From NCBI GenBank assembly GCA_027422505.1, contig JAPQWV010001347.1, positions 1 to 64,000 on the forward strand: a stretch of DNA of 64,000 nucleotides, given 5' to 3'. The notes beneath the pieces are model-generated. The model made no database searches and was not told the DNA's origin. It worked only from the letters and a program-made list of their open reading frames with translations. This document shows, piece by piece, positions 1 to 10,155 of this stretch. The stretch is from Craterostigma plantagineum. Lineage: Eukaryota; Streptophyta; Magnoliopsida; Lamiales; Linderniaceae. Position 1 is the first letter of the stretch. Each line of letters begins with the position of its first letter. The position numbers and the translations under genes are program-made.

Positions 1-902
1 CCATCGTGATACGAAGATCACCCCGTACTGGCTGAAATGGCAAAATCCTCACATATGCCCATGCAAAAAATCAATTGTTCTAAATAAATGTTTAAAACCA
101 TTAAAATAAAATAACGTTTTCTATTTAGTTACCTGCAACAGCCGTAGGGGTCCGCATATATTTAGCTTTTTCGGCTCGCATGCCGAACAAAGCTCTCTGT
201 ATATGAACGCCAGCACCGCACTGCCCCAACTATATGTGCTCACCTCCTCAATATCCTCCACAGCTGAAGGTAAGTCAATGATACGGTGCTGGCGCTACAA
301 TCGGGGAACATCACCTCACCGAAGAGCAGCATAGCATAACCTCGTGCTGATTGCTCGACCTTTTCCTCATCGCTATCATCCGTTATCGGATGGTTCAACA
401 ACCAAGTCGATAACGACTTCATCGAAAGCGATGACCCCTAATTTTTTCTGCAGGCGGTCTAAAACCTAGCACTCCTCACACTCGTCCATCCACTGTGTGG
501 CTGTCCTAGTATGGATGACCCCAGAGACACAGCTACCATATACAGGTAACTCCCATAAGATATCTACGTCCTGCAAGGTAACGGTCGCCTCCCCAACCCA
601 AAAATAAACGTATGGGTCTCCTTCCTCCAACGCTCTACCAACGCTGTAATCAAATGAGGGTCAACCCTCTGCGACATACAGCTGTAGACGTGGTACAGAC
701 CCATAACGTTCAACTTTCCTATTAAGCGACCGTGAAGGACGTTCGGTGCTTCTCTAGTACCCCAAACTACATTCTCTAACACCCTGATATTAATAGTTCT
801 ATCTATTGTTGTCACATCTAACAACAAATCCCTACTATGGTGATTTGACTGCATCGTCAACACCGAACTATCAATAGGCCCGTAAGTAGAATCGATATCC
901 AT
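1..902 (-). pseudogene. Plant mobile domain (PMD, MAIN-like) gene, broken and cut by window edge
   Basis: The minus strand from the ATG at 902 encodes an N-terminus followed by the family words VDPHLITALVERW and ETHTF. After a frameshift near 590 it continues as GEATVTLQDVDILW. An in-frame TAG follows near 466, then another frame with ARGYAMLLFGEVMFPD, then YSWGSAVLA and ICGPLRLLQ. These are hallmarks of the plant mobile domain shared by MAIN/MAIL proteins and by transposons that carry PMD genes. A CAG|GTAACT donor near 133 and a continuation beginning WAYVRILPFQP (1-65) suggest a degenerate intron, although the acceptor AG is missing. With at least two frameshifts and a stop it cannot make a full protein. 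Whether it came from a MAIN-like host gene or a Mutator-type transposon is not decidable here. Confidence 0.8.
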
Positions 903-1136
903 TCTACATTTAAAAACAACAAACCAAACAAATCAACAATCAATAAAAGACTATCCTTGGCGTCGAGTAAGTACCGGAATCTCGAAGATTGCTTGACTTA
1001 ACTTAAACTAAACAATCGAGATAGTTTCTTCCCACGGGGCACATTTGATATAATGAAATTAACGCAAAAAGAAATATTTCGTATCGTAATGGGCTAACCA
1101 AATTATTCCGGCGTAGGACGTCGTCTGCGAAACGGG

Positions 1137-1580
1137 TTGGCGGTTTGGCGCGGCCGGCAGCGGGACAGCGCGGGCCTGGCGGAGGGGCAGTGGGGTCGGC
1201 TGGAGGCGGGGCAGGGCGGGATGCGGGTGGCGGGTGGCGGGGCAGGGCGGCGCGGCGGGGAGCGCGGTGCAGTGGGTTGCGACGGGGCAGCGTCTCGGGT
1301 GGCCGGGCGGTGGACGGGGCGGCGCGGCGGGGCAGGGCGACGCTTCGGGGCAGAGCGACGCGGCGGGGCAGGGCAGTGGGACGTGGCGGCGCGGCGGGGC
1401 AGGGCGGCGCGACGGGGCACGCGTCTCGGCTTGGGACAAGATGACTTCGCGGCGGCTTCTTCTTCGTCGGCAGGCGGCAGGCGGCGGCGCAGTGGGCTCG
1501 GCAGGCGGCTGTCGTCGTGTTCGTCGTCCTCGTCGCAGTGGGGGTCGTCGTCTCTTCGCGACGTAGGGTTTTATCCAAAA
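1137..1580. repeat. GC-rich minisatellite-like tract
   Basis: A sharp GC island built from irregular repeats of units such as GGCGGGGCAGGGC and GACGCGGCGGGG, ending in CGTCGT-rich sequence. All frames stay open here, giving Pro/Arg/Ala-rich or Gly/Arg-rich translations with no domain, which is expected of GC-rich repeats. The CGTCGT-rich right end resembles the 5' UTR of the hAT at 34.1-34.3 kb, so a transposon UTR is another possible origin. The flanking 903-1136 is AT-rich and shows nothing recognisable. Confidence 0.65.
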
Positions 1581-1980
1581 CTAGATCTAACTTGTAATCC
1601 CAGATTACGAGTTACGGGGATTACGAGTTACTCCACGTATGACGCACGCGCCAACACGGATAGTAACTCGTAATCCCGGAATTACGAAGCTCGCTATTTT
1701 ATTAATAGATTTGAAGTCTGTTTATTTTGTTGATAGGTATTTTTTTTTGTTTATTTTATTAAAACTATCAGTTTTAGCAAAGTGTGAATTATAGTGTTAG
1801 CATAAGGACAAGTGGGAGAATTATATTCGGTTGGATATTGACTCGAATGTTCAAAAAGGATGTTGTTGTCTGTGCCCGTTGCCCGCGGGTAGCTATAAAT
1901 ATTCCCTTCTTAGTTAAACTTTGTGGCGAAGGAATAGACGTGTGACCATATATATAGATTCCACTAATAATTATTATTAG
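1581..1980. other. AT-rich spacer with a 15-bp inverted repeat
   Basis: No gene is visible. GGGATTACGAGTTAC at 1617-1631 is repeated in inverse orientation at 1663-1677, with a further direct copy of its core at 1603-1615. This could be the end of a small DNA transposon, but no partner end or TSD was found. A TATAAATA word at about 1893 has no gene next to it. Confidence 0.4.
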
Positions 1981-2490
1981 AGGTGGGCACGGGTCGGGCT
2001 AGCACGCGGGCAGCCCGGCCTGGCACGCCAATGGGCACGGAAAGAGCCGTAGCAGGCACGAGCCCCGCCTGTGAGTTGCTTCACGTGCTTCATGGGCCGC
2101 GTGCTTCGTTCACCATGTTATTTTTTGGACCGCCCGCCACGAGGTCTGCGTGCATGGCCTGATCCTTGGCCCGTAGCTGGCCCGTAAGCACAGCCGCGGC
2201 CCCATGTATTTGTTCTCGAATATAGCTCTTGTTCTTATAAGTTGGTAATGTATTATTTGCATTCTACCAAAATTATACACATTTTTAAGTCCAACCCGTG
2301 TCCGGCCCGCAATGGGCCCAAAACTCGGCCCATGAGGCACGAGGTCCGCGACGTCTCGCGGATAATTTTCTTTTTTTTTTGTGCCCGGCACAGCACGACC
2401 CGCAATAAGTGGGCTCAGGGACCGGACCAGACCGCATGCCACCTTGAGCCCGCATATCTGGCCTGTGGGCCTGCATTTGCAGACCTTATT
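1981..2490. mobile_element. Probable truncated non-autonomous hAT-like element
   Basis: The left end reads AGGTGGGCACGGGTCGGGC, and the interior is rich in GCCCGGC/GGCCCG and GCACGG words, the subterminal composition common in plant hAT elements. The opposite terminus is not visible, and sequence character changes where the next element starts at 2491, so this copy looks truncated. ORFs here have no domain. Confidence 0.4.
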
Positions 2491-3179
2491 GTTGCAAAAA
2501 CGGCTAGGAGGGGCCACCGAGGCTGCGCCTAGGCGCTACTCGGGCATGGACCGTGGCATAAACACCCTATTCAGGGGCTCTAGGCGCCGGAGCCAAGAAA
2601 TCGGTGCATAAGCCGATTAATCGGCGCCTAGGCCATCTAATCGGCGACTAAATATTTTAAAAAATATTAAATTAGTTAAGTGAGGCCCATTTCACTGAAT
2701 TGTGGGCTCGCACTACTAATTCTGAAGAAGCTATATGTAGTGTTTTTGGACAACAAACTCAATAGTCAATACCGCATAGAATTCCCTCGGTTTTTGGTGC
2801 TAGTAAAGAAATATGTAAAAATAGTTACCAAAACAACGTTTGACCTAGTGGTTGTAAAAAAAAGGAAAATTTTACCTTTCCTTGAGGTGGTGGGTTCCGA
2901 ATACCACATAGATCATTTTTTTTTTAACTTAGGATAATTTTAACAACCTTGATATTATAAACATATGCTTAAATATTTTTTTCTTGTCCCATAACTAAGA
3001 TGGTAGCATTATAGGAGTATTCTTTACTTAGTAATAATATTAGCATATATTTGATATATATAGAATAATAATACAAAAAATATGTATGCCGCCTAATATC
3101 CGCCTAGGCCCCGCCTGGGTCGAATAGGCGCTAGGCCCCCTCCGGCCGCCCAACTAGCGCCTAGCGAGTTTTACAATTG
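2491..3179. mobile_element. Non-autonomous hAT MITE rich in TAGGCG/CGCCTA
   Basis: The left end GTTGCAAAAACGGCTAGGAG mirrors the right end CGCTAGCGAGTTTTACAATTG type sequence (inverse of 3155-3179), giving imperfect terminal inverted repeats. Flanks CCTTATT (2484-2490) and CCTTATA (3180-3186) look like an imperfect 8-bp-class TSD. Both subterminal regions carry many GCGCCTAGG/CCGCCTAGG words. There is no transposase. A tRNA-like SINE unit lies inside at about 2841-2905. Confidence 0.6.
2841..2905 (+). repeat. tRNA-derived SINE-like unit
   Basis: TGACCTAGTGGTT (2841-2853) resembles a pol III A box and GGTTCCGAATACC (2893-2905) a B box, about 40 bases apart as in a tRNA. The unit ends near a run of Ts. 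It does not fold as a complete tRNA, so a SINE head or fossil is likelier than a tRNA gene. Confidence 0.4.
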
Positions 3180-3339
3180 CCTTATAGTCTCGCCAGTCGG
3201 CGTGTTACTATTGTTCTCGTTTAAAATTGACGTCCTATTATGGATAAAGAATATAGTTTTTTGTTAAAATAAGGACACAATACGAAATATAATTGAATTT
3301 GGCCTTGTTATCACTGCATATATCTATATTGTTGCAAAT

Positions 3340-3800
3340 AATATATTTTTTTTTATTTGAATCGCTACTCAATTCGATTGTATGATTAGAATCCGAATAA
3401 AATTAGTTTTTTTGACTCGAATAATATAGAGATACAAATAAAATATTATAATATTCGATTCAATATTTATCAAATAATTCGATTCGAAGAATTTAATATA
3501 AATATAGTATAATTCAATATATATATATATTATTATAATTCAATTAAACCTTTAAATATAATATATTATAATTCAAGATATATTTAAACGTAATTATTAT
3601 CATTCAGTATATATTTTACATATAATATTTTTTTTTATTGAATTGATAAAGATTACTATGAATACAACAATTCGATATCCGAAAAATATTCAAATTCGCA
3701 TAAAAATCGACTTTATGATTCGATTAAATATTCGAATTGTCATCCGAATACGAATAAAATATTGTGATATTCAACTCGATTCGATTCGTTTGCAACCCTA
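3340..3800. repeat. AT-rich ATTCGAAT-iterated MITE-like sequence
   Basis: Words such as ATTCGAAT, TTCGATTCGA and CGAATA recur throughout. The right side reads, on the minus strand, GGGTTGCAAACGAATCGAAT, a terminus common in small plant hAT-like MITEs. The left end and TSD are unclear. The 101-codon ORF in it is an artefact of stop-free repeats. 3187-3339 is plain AT-rich DNA. Confidence 0.35.
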
Positions 3801-5206
3801 TACGAAACTACCGTTTAAAAAATGGACTTCAAGTATAAAAAGACTAATAACCTTATTAATCGAAGCTCATAATAATAAGACCAGCAACATGATCAGAACA
3901 ACTTTTTTAATGAGGGTCATTTGCTCAATAAGAAAATCATATAATTAATCTCTAATGAACCAAGCAAATCTAGTTTTAGCATTAGTCTACAAAGCAAAGA
4001 CAAGTCATAGTCATACACCACACTGACTATACACTTACCGGATAAATTAAGAGCAGTTAAGAACACCACCCAATTCTTGTGCTTCAACTCTCTCGCTTTC
4101 GTTCGAACCAATGCTCAGTTTCCGACCCCGTTATTGCAGGCAATACAAACCACATTGACCTAAAATGATAGGATAAGGAAAGATTTTCGTTCATCGACGA
4201 AAAGGTAGGATAAAGAAACAGTACAAATGCACTAAACTACGCATAGTTCGAAGGAGTGTAGTAGATCTTATGGAGCAATAGTGATCCATAAAAATGACAA
4301 TAAAGACGAGCAAAAAAGTGCCCAACTGATATATCATTGCTGTTGGCTTTATAAGGACTGGACATAATTTGAAGAAATCCCATTATTTCATGTCTTACTG
4401 ATAACCAACAATATATGTAGATGCTCCACTACTAACTATTGGATGCTGACTCTACTTCCCATTGAGAAAAAGGAGAAGCAGATGAAGTGATGGGTTATAA
4501 ACAGGGAAGATGACGTAATCGAGTTCAGCACAATGCAAGAATTTAAAACTATTAACCGCAGTTTTTCTCACAAAAATGGTGCTTTATAGCTATGCATTCT
4601 ACTCTTCCAAGAATCACTATATCTAAGTTCAAGAAGGTAACAAGGAAGAACTTGAAAATTTTCAGTGTGAAGTCTACTTACTTATGGAGGGATAGCCGTA
4701 TGGAAGCTAAACACTATCATTCAAATGGTTTTCGAATCAGATGAATGATAAACAAGTCTAGCTCTGTAAATTGAGACTTTCCATAAATGGAATCACTTGT
4801 AAAAAGACCGAAAATAGGAAGTTAAGTACAGCAACATGCTTTGATCTTGAGAGTAATTACTGGGACAAACGCAATTGCTACTCTGCTCGACATATACGAG
4901 TTTTACACATATTAGACGTGAACGTAGTTATAGGGTTGCTCAAGAGATAATCTAATCAAAGCATTTCCCAACAATATCCACATGGCTAGCTATTTTCGTC
5001 CGTTGTCTTCAGGCATAAATAGTTTTGCTACTAAACCGAAATCATTTTGGTTCTTCAATTAAAACCTCAGTAACCCTTCACAAAATCAAAGCCCCAACTC
5101 AGCCGAAACCTAATTCAATAATGCCCCCAACACCAGTGAAAATAGTAACACAGTCTCAAGCACGAATCCAATGACCAACTCACTAGCAACGCATCAATGC
5201 GCAACG
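3801..5206. other. Unassigned AT-rich unique sequence (possible intron/3' part of the 5.2-kb gene)
   Basis: I see no ORF with recognisable domains on either strand and no terminal repeats. Because a small minus-strand ORF with a promoter-like region starts at 5423, this stretch could hold its intron(s) or 3' UTR. A possible donor (AACAG|GTTCGT on the minus strand, near 5207) lies just past the ORF stop, but no matching acceptor was clear. Confidence 0.3.
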
Positions 5207-5213
5207 AACCTGT

Positions 5214-5423
5214 TCATCGCAGCTTCGAAATCAAGGCGATGGAGAGATTCCTCGGAATCGAAGCGGGCGATGATGGTGGACGTGGCTGCGTGAAGAACGT
5301 CGCCGGAATCTTGGGCTGGTCGACGTTCGGAATCACCCGTCGCCGCGCGACTGCGAACAGTTCTTCCGAAACGGTAGAAACGGAAGAGAATCGGAGGCTA
5401 ATGGCGGCTGCACGGTGGATCAT
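5214..5423 (-). CDS. Small hypothetical protein (69 aa) with a mitochondrial-presequence-like N-terminus
   Basis: I do not recognise this protein. The minus-strand ORF from the ATG at 5423 begins MIHRAAAISLRFSSVSTVSE and continues with Arg-rich VARRRV and Pro/Ser-rich stretches. Early residues are positive, hydroxylated and lack acids, the pattern of a plant organelle-targeting presequence. The segment is markedly more GC-rich than the AT-rich DNA around it. A TATA-like box lies about 110 bases upstream and a splice-donor-like AACAG|GT just past the stop, so this could be the first coding exon of a spliced gene. An alternative start at 5585 would add 54 residues of AT-rich sequence and is less likely. 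Small plant mitochondrial proteins of the NFD6-like type have comparable size and composition, but no diagnostic motif was seen. It is the only candidate host gene in the window. Confidence 0.4.
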   Translation of the reverse strand: MIHRAAAISLRFSSVSTVSEELFAVARRRVIPNVDQPKIPATFFTQPRPPSSPASIPRNLSIALISKLR

Positions 5424-5531
5424 CGTCGGAATCGCTCGGTTCGCAGGTCGGGAAATGGAGCTGAAAGGGTAGTAGTACTTCTTCAAGTGATTTGACGAGT
5501 GATTTTGTATTAACAAGAAATTGTTTTCCAT

Positions 5532-5541
5532 TTTATATATA
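5532..5541 (-). promoter_or_regulatory. TATA-box candidate for the 5214-5423 ORF
   Basis: The minus strand reads TATATATAAAA here, about 110 bases upstream of the ATG at 5423. That would give a 5' UTR of roughly 80 bases. It is a position-and-composition call only. Confidence 0.35.
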
Positions 5542-6099
5542 ATTGTAGTCCACATGCTAAATTTTCGTTTTAAATCACAATTCAATTATCTTAATCATGA
5601 ACCAATAATAGCTAGGTGAATCTATAGAAAAATACCCAATTGGAAAATTTTTTTACACATAACTACCCATGTCAGAAAATTTGATAGATAGGTACCCGAT
5701 TTAATTTTACCAGTTTCTTTAGTCATATCGTACCTTCCTGTGTGTATATTGCGTACTATAACACGTTTATATAGGGTACCTAAATATAGGATACGTCGTA
5801 CCTACGGGCATGCCTGTGTGTTACATAGGGCGTACCTAAATATAACATACGTCGTACCATTTTCTGTTATATAGGGTACCCAAATGAGTTGAGATAGGGT
5901 ACCCAAATGTGTTGTTTGGTGTACTTTCGAGGATCGGGTACCTATGTGCAAAAACTTTATTCTGTTAGGTACCTACATATAAAAAAATCCTGACTGGGTA
6001 CTAAATTACAAATGTTTTTTCAAATAGATACTTATGTGTAAAAACCCCTAATAGCTATTTATTAAACAAATTTTTTTAGAGTATTTAAAATACGGAAAT

Positions 6100-6275
6100 T
6101 AAACTTGGTACCCCTATGTTTAAGCTTTTTAGTTAGTGCCCTAAGTTTTTTTTCAATCCGATAGATACTCGTGTGTTTAATACTTTTCCAACTGTGCCCA
6201 AAATATTTTTTATTGCAGTTGGTTCCCATGTGTTAAGGCTTTTCAATTAGTGGCCAAAGTGTTTTCAAGGTACGT
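6100..6275 (-). repeat. Tandem units of about 55 bp (dispersed family, copy 1)
   Basis: On the minus strand this reads as about three degenerate units of the type ACTTTGGNCACTNATTGAAA followed by a CTTAAACACATGGGTACCAA-like phrase. The same unit occurs on the plus strand at about 33.56-33.63 and 36.70-36.87 kb. Confidence 0.5.
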
Positions 6276-6429
6276 ACCGCTAACGTGTAACGTCGCGATT
6301 TTAATGTTATTTTTAGGTGTATGAACCATTTTTAGTCACTTCTAGAATTCCATAACAATTAACGAGTCTTACACCTAGAAAATCTCGTTTTTTTGTCATT
6401 TAAAATCATTGTGTCATACGAATACGTTA

Positions 6430-6600
6430 AGGGTAGGGCTGTTCATTCGGTAATAACCGAATCGAACTGAGCCGACGATTAACCGAAATTTTCGGTTTAA
6501 GAATTTGAAAACCGAATACCGAACCGAATTTTAAAACTATTTTTTTCAGTTTTCTGGTTACCTACCGAAAAATCGAAATTTAAATAAAGGATGAAGTTGA
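6430..6600. mobile_element. hAT-like MITE terminus (fragment)
   Basis: It begins GGGCTGTTCATTCGGTAA and carries repeated ACCGAA/TTCGGT words like the element at 32848-33288. Only one end is visible, so it is a fragment lying inside the foldback interior. Confidence 0.4.
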
Positions 6601-7304
6601 AATAGTATATAGTAAGCAGCCTTCGAACAATACCATCAGCTTAAAAATTAAATGTTATAACTCTCAAAATTGAATCAATCAAAACCTGAACAGAGAAAGA
6701 AAAACATAAAAGGTAACGTAGAAACCTTAGATGAACCTAGCAGCATATTGGCCTAACAGACATATGGGAGAGAAAAGCATAAAAAAAAAAAACCGAAAAC
6801 CCTTCAATCAATCAATTCTATTGAAATCCTCGACTGGTGGACGATGGCATTTTAGCTGCTTTTTGGATTCTAAAATTATATTTGAGAAACAAGGGGTCTT
6901 TACATATATATACACTCTCTGTAAAAAAAACTTGTAATTTAGTACACTGTCAGGATTTTTTTATATGTAGGTACTGAATATATTTTTTACAGATAGGTAC
7001 CCGATCCGCCGCAGGTACGCCATACAACAATTCGAGTACCCTAAATCAACACATTTGGGTACCCTATATATATAGAAAACGGTATGCCGTTTTAGCACAT
7101 TTCGGTACGCCCTATTTAAAACATAGGTACGCCGTATGAACACATTTAGGTACCCTACGTCAACATGTTATGGTATGCGATGCACACACAGGAAGGTACG
7201 GCATGACTGAAGAAACTGGTAAAAATTTAAATCGGGTACCTATCTGTAAAATTTTCTGACATGGGTACCTATGTGTAAAAAACTTATTCAATTAGGTTAT
7301 GTAA

Positions 7305-8492
7305 GATGTCCGGAGAAACAATGATATTTTAATAAATTGAGCAACATGGGCTATTGAATTAATTACAAGCCCAAACTGAAGATAAAAATGTGCCTAAGAG
7401 GGGGGTGAATTAGGCTTATAAAAATTTTATGCTTCTTTTCACAAATGCTAAGTTTGGTGACTTAGATATGCCTACTGATGTTTGTGACGAGTATGCTGAT
7501 ATATCCTAGTAACGTCGGATGTGCGTCGGGTCTGTCTCACAACAATAAAGAGATAACTGAAAAGTAAATGCGAGACAGATTTTTATAGAGGTTATATCCC
7601 CAATTGGGGTTTACTCCTCTCCTTGGGATTTGCTTCCCAAGAGTTTAACCAATCACTATATTGCACCGTAGCTGGATACAAAACTGATTGGTTAGCCCAA
7701 TACACAACCGAAACAAGTCGAACACTAGACACTACTAGGTTACCACACGCCGAGTTTCGTTCCTCGGAATCTCCTTGATCCCGACAGACACAGCTCGCTA
7801 CCGAAGGGCCCCCGGACTTGTCCTTCCCTTCACGTGTGCGTAAACGACGACCTTGCCTCCTTGGTATTGCTCACGTCCGAAGACAGAATGTATGGCGTGG
7901 GAGGATGGAATAACAGGATGAATCACTCGCTCAGTGATGGATATGCAAGTTAAAGCTCAGGTGGGCAGAAAGCTATCGCAAGTGGGAACTCAGGAATCTC
8001 TCAGTATGTTTCTGCTCAAGAATCTCTCGTAGGCTTATATTCGCAAGTTCTTAGTTCCTCGAGAATCTGAAGTGCAGCTCATATATAATCTTTTACAAAT
8101 AGCACTTCACATGGAAAATCATATCAATCAATAATTACCAAATCAAACATAGTTCCCATGCAATTTTCGAGTCAATCATACCATATAAATCATGCTCTTA
8201 ACAAATCGAATTGCTTATTTTATAGACCTAATGTCATTACAATTACATCGTTCATCAAAACTCTCTAACATATACGGACCAAAAAGGTCAACACAAACAT
8301 TTACATAGTTATGTATTAATGGGCTTACTTGTTAAATATATTAATACTTATATATGCGAATGAAGAAATGAATAGTGATTTCGTCGTAATCGACCCTGTA
8401 GGATAATGATTGCCTACTGGTCTACATGCATATTTCGTTCAACAAATAAAGGAGAAAAGCCTATTGCGGTGTGCTTCACAAATTTTTGTTAC
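7305..8492. other. Unassigned, repeat-like non-coding sequence
   Basis: No ORF of note. Phrases such as CCTAAGAGGGGGGTGAATTA and the stretch around 7590-7670 have the feel of retroelement leader or LTR sequence common in plants, but no PBS, PPT or terminal repeats could be paired. The last five bases, GTTAC (8488-8492), are the left TSD of Copia-1. Confidence 0.35.
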
Positions 8493-8741
8493 TGTTATTA
8501 ATAATCAAAATTTGTTATGTGGATGTCCACAGATTTATTAGTTGTAAATTAGCTGCAATGGTAGATGAAATTTTTGCCTATAAATATGTTGTATCGTTCC
8601 ATGAAAAATGTACAAGATATTATTAAGCTTTGTTTATATTATACGTGTTCTTTGCTTGTATCATACCACTAATAAACTATAGATATTATACTTAGCATTA
8701 AAAGCTTCCATAGATACCATAAAACTAACTATTTTGTAACA
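8493..8741 (+). repeat. Copia-1 5' LTR
   Basis: Begins TGTTATTAATAATC and ends ATTTTGTAACA. It holds a TATAAATA box at 8579-8586 and a perfect palindrome GTGGATGTCCAC at 8519-8530 upstream of it, both also present in the 3' LTR. Confidence 0.93.
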
Positions 8742-8743
8742 CA

Positions 8744-8757
8744 TTATCAGCACGAGG
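8744..8757 (+). promoter_or_regulatory. Copia-1 primer-binding-site candidate
   Basis: TTATCAGCACGAGG follows the LTR by two bases. This position and word are typical of a plant Copia PBS that differs from the initiator-Met form TGGTATCAGAGC. The tRNA was not assigned. Confidence 0.55.
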
Positions 8758-8864
8758 TTCTAACCAACCGAGTTTCGCCGACGTCATCACTCCAACCACG
8801 AGTTCCGACCATTTGAATTGCGTCGACGTCATCACGCGAAGGTATAATAAATACATTTTACTTT

Positions 8865-9929
8865 GGCTTAATTACTTTTTTGGTCCCGTACTTTAGAGGG
8901 TGTGACATTATAGGGACCGTTATTTTAGGGGTTGGCAATATAGGGACTTTAACTTAAAAAAAGTAAGCATTTTTAGGACAATATACGCTCCGGCCGATAT
9001 TTTGACCCAACCGCTGACGTAGGAATCGACCCGCTGACATGTATGCTTAAAGATTCATTACGGATTGGCGACGAAATTTACCGGCAGACGTACCGTCGCT
9101 AAAGGAGGGGAAAAATTAAAAAAAAAAAAAATTCAGTTCCATCACAAAAAGATTCCGTCGCTAAAGGAAAAAATTAAAAGAAAATTTAAAAACAGCTCAG
9201 CTACTCGTAGTTCTACGACCACGACGGTCATTTCCCAGCTCCTATAATGCCGATGCTTCAGCAAGAGTGCTATGATGCTCCTAGGTTTCTCGGTCGTCCT
9301 GCTGCTAATGCTGATTTGAGCAGCTATGGATCGACGATTGGGGGCGACAGGAAGCTGCTGGCTGATGTCCGGTTTGGGGGACATTGTGGAAGAGTAAGGC
9401 GAGGAAATTCGACGGCCAGCCTCTCAATGCTTCGATCGTCCCCAAAATCGGCAAGGTAATTATTCAATACCAAATCGAATCCCTAATTTCTGTAGTTCAG
9501 AAACCAATTGATTGTTCAACGTGTTCTTGGCCAAATTATCTCTCTATGTGTGGCGGAGTTGGGCGCCGACGGGTTGCTTTAGATCCGGACGTGGTGGTGC
9601 GGCGACGGCGACGGGAACAGGCGACTGTTTTTTATTTTTCAGTTGTGTTTGTGCATTTTTTTAGCGGCGGTATATCCGTCGCTATTTTTTTTTGTAATGG
9701 CACCACTTCAGCAGTTTTTATAACGTGGTGCCATGTCGAATTTCTTACAAACGTGCATGTCAGCGGGTCGGCTGCCACATCAGCGGGTTTGGGTTTAATA
9801 CCGGATCGAGGCGTATTGTCCTAAAAATGCTTACTTTTTGAAAGTTAAAGTCCCTAATTGCCAACCCCTAAAATAACGCTCCCTATAACGCTACCCCCTA
9901 ACTTATGTGACTAAAAAAATAATTAAACC
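8865..9929. mobile_element. Non-autonomous MULE (candidate Pack-MULE) in the Copia-1 leader
   Basis: About 110-bp terminal inverted repeats: GGCTTAATTACTTTTTTGGT on the left is mirrored by the inverse of 9820-9929, including the shared phrase AGTAAGCATTTTTAGGACAA. The flanks TTTTACTTT (8856-8864) and TTTCACTTT (9930-9938) match at 8 of 9 positions, the 9-bp TSD expected of Mutator-like elements. There is no transposase. The interior holds a higher-GC, gene-like segment ending in an AAG|GTAATT donor-like site. Confidence 0.8.
9247..9461 (+). pseudogene. Possible captured host-gene fragment inside the MULE
   Basis: This segment is more GC-rich than the MULE arms and is open in two overlapping plus frames. 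One starts MPMLQQECYDAPRFLGRPAA, and an adjacent frame contains LWKSKARKFDGQPLNASIVP. The junction AAAATCGGCAAG|GTAATT at about 9456 looks like an exon end. I do not recognise the gene. The minus strand is also open at 9142-9384, so the orientation is not certain. Confidence 0.4.
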
Positions 9930-9959
9930 TTTCACTTTCATATCTTACAACACAAAAAG

Positions 9960-10090
9960 ACCGTTAGCTCTAGCGGTAACCTCCACAAACTTGTGGCATG
10001 AGCACCAGATTTCGAGTCCTAGCTGGGCTGTTGACTTTTTAATTATGTCATTTTATTAAATTTGACTTTTAGTTTATCGCAATAACGTTA
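9960..10090 (+). repeat. tRNA-derived SINE-like unit in the Copia-1 leader
   Basis: TTAGCTCTAGCGG (9964-9976) resembles an A box and GATTTCGAGTCCT (10008-10020) a B box, spaced as in a tRNA, followed by T-rich sequence. No cloverleaf with proper arms is evident, so this is a SINE or tRNA fossil rather than a functional tRNA. Confidence 0.4.
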
Positions 10091-10155
10091 ATATTACTGT
10101 TATTTACGCTTTGAACTATTTTTCTTAACCAATTGTTATATTCTGTGATACTAAA

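Larger units (their letters stand above)
5629..7304. mobile_element. Foldback-type element with arms of nearly 400 bp
   Basis: Sequence 5629-6020 returns in inverse orientation at about 6928-7304, so the element could fold into a very long hairpin. Both arms carry many spaced GGTACC/GTACC words in phrases such as GGGTACCTATGTGTAAAA and GGTACCCGATTTAA. The central 0.9 kb lacks a transposase and includes a 55-bp-unit repeat and an hAT-like fragment. No clear TSD was found at the ends. It may be one foldback/MULE-like transposon or two MITEs inserted head to head. ORFs within it have no coding character. Confidence 0.65.

Noticed and set aside
1003..1673. Overlapping long ORFs on both strands in the GC-rich tract
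   Set aside because: All frames are open because of repetitive GC-rich sequence; translations are Pro/Arg/Ala or Gly/Arg runs without a domain.
1617..1677. 15-bp inverted repeat as a MITE terminus
   Set aside because: Only about 30 bases separate the arms and no TSD or partner was found; a simple hairpin is as likely.
3643..3948. 101-codon Ile/Arg-rich ORF
   Set aside because: Translation of ATTCGAAT-type repeats; no coding character.
5197..5472. 91-codon plus-strand ORF overlapping the minus-strand candidate gene
   Set aside because: No upstream promoter-like sequence or targeting/domain features; the minus strand has the better start context, presequence-like N-terminus and TATA-like box.
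9964..10020. tRNA gene
   Set aside because: A and B boxes are present but acceptor and anticodon arms do not pair convincingly; treated as SINE-like.
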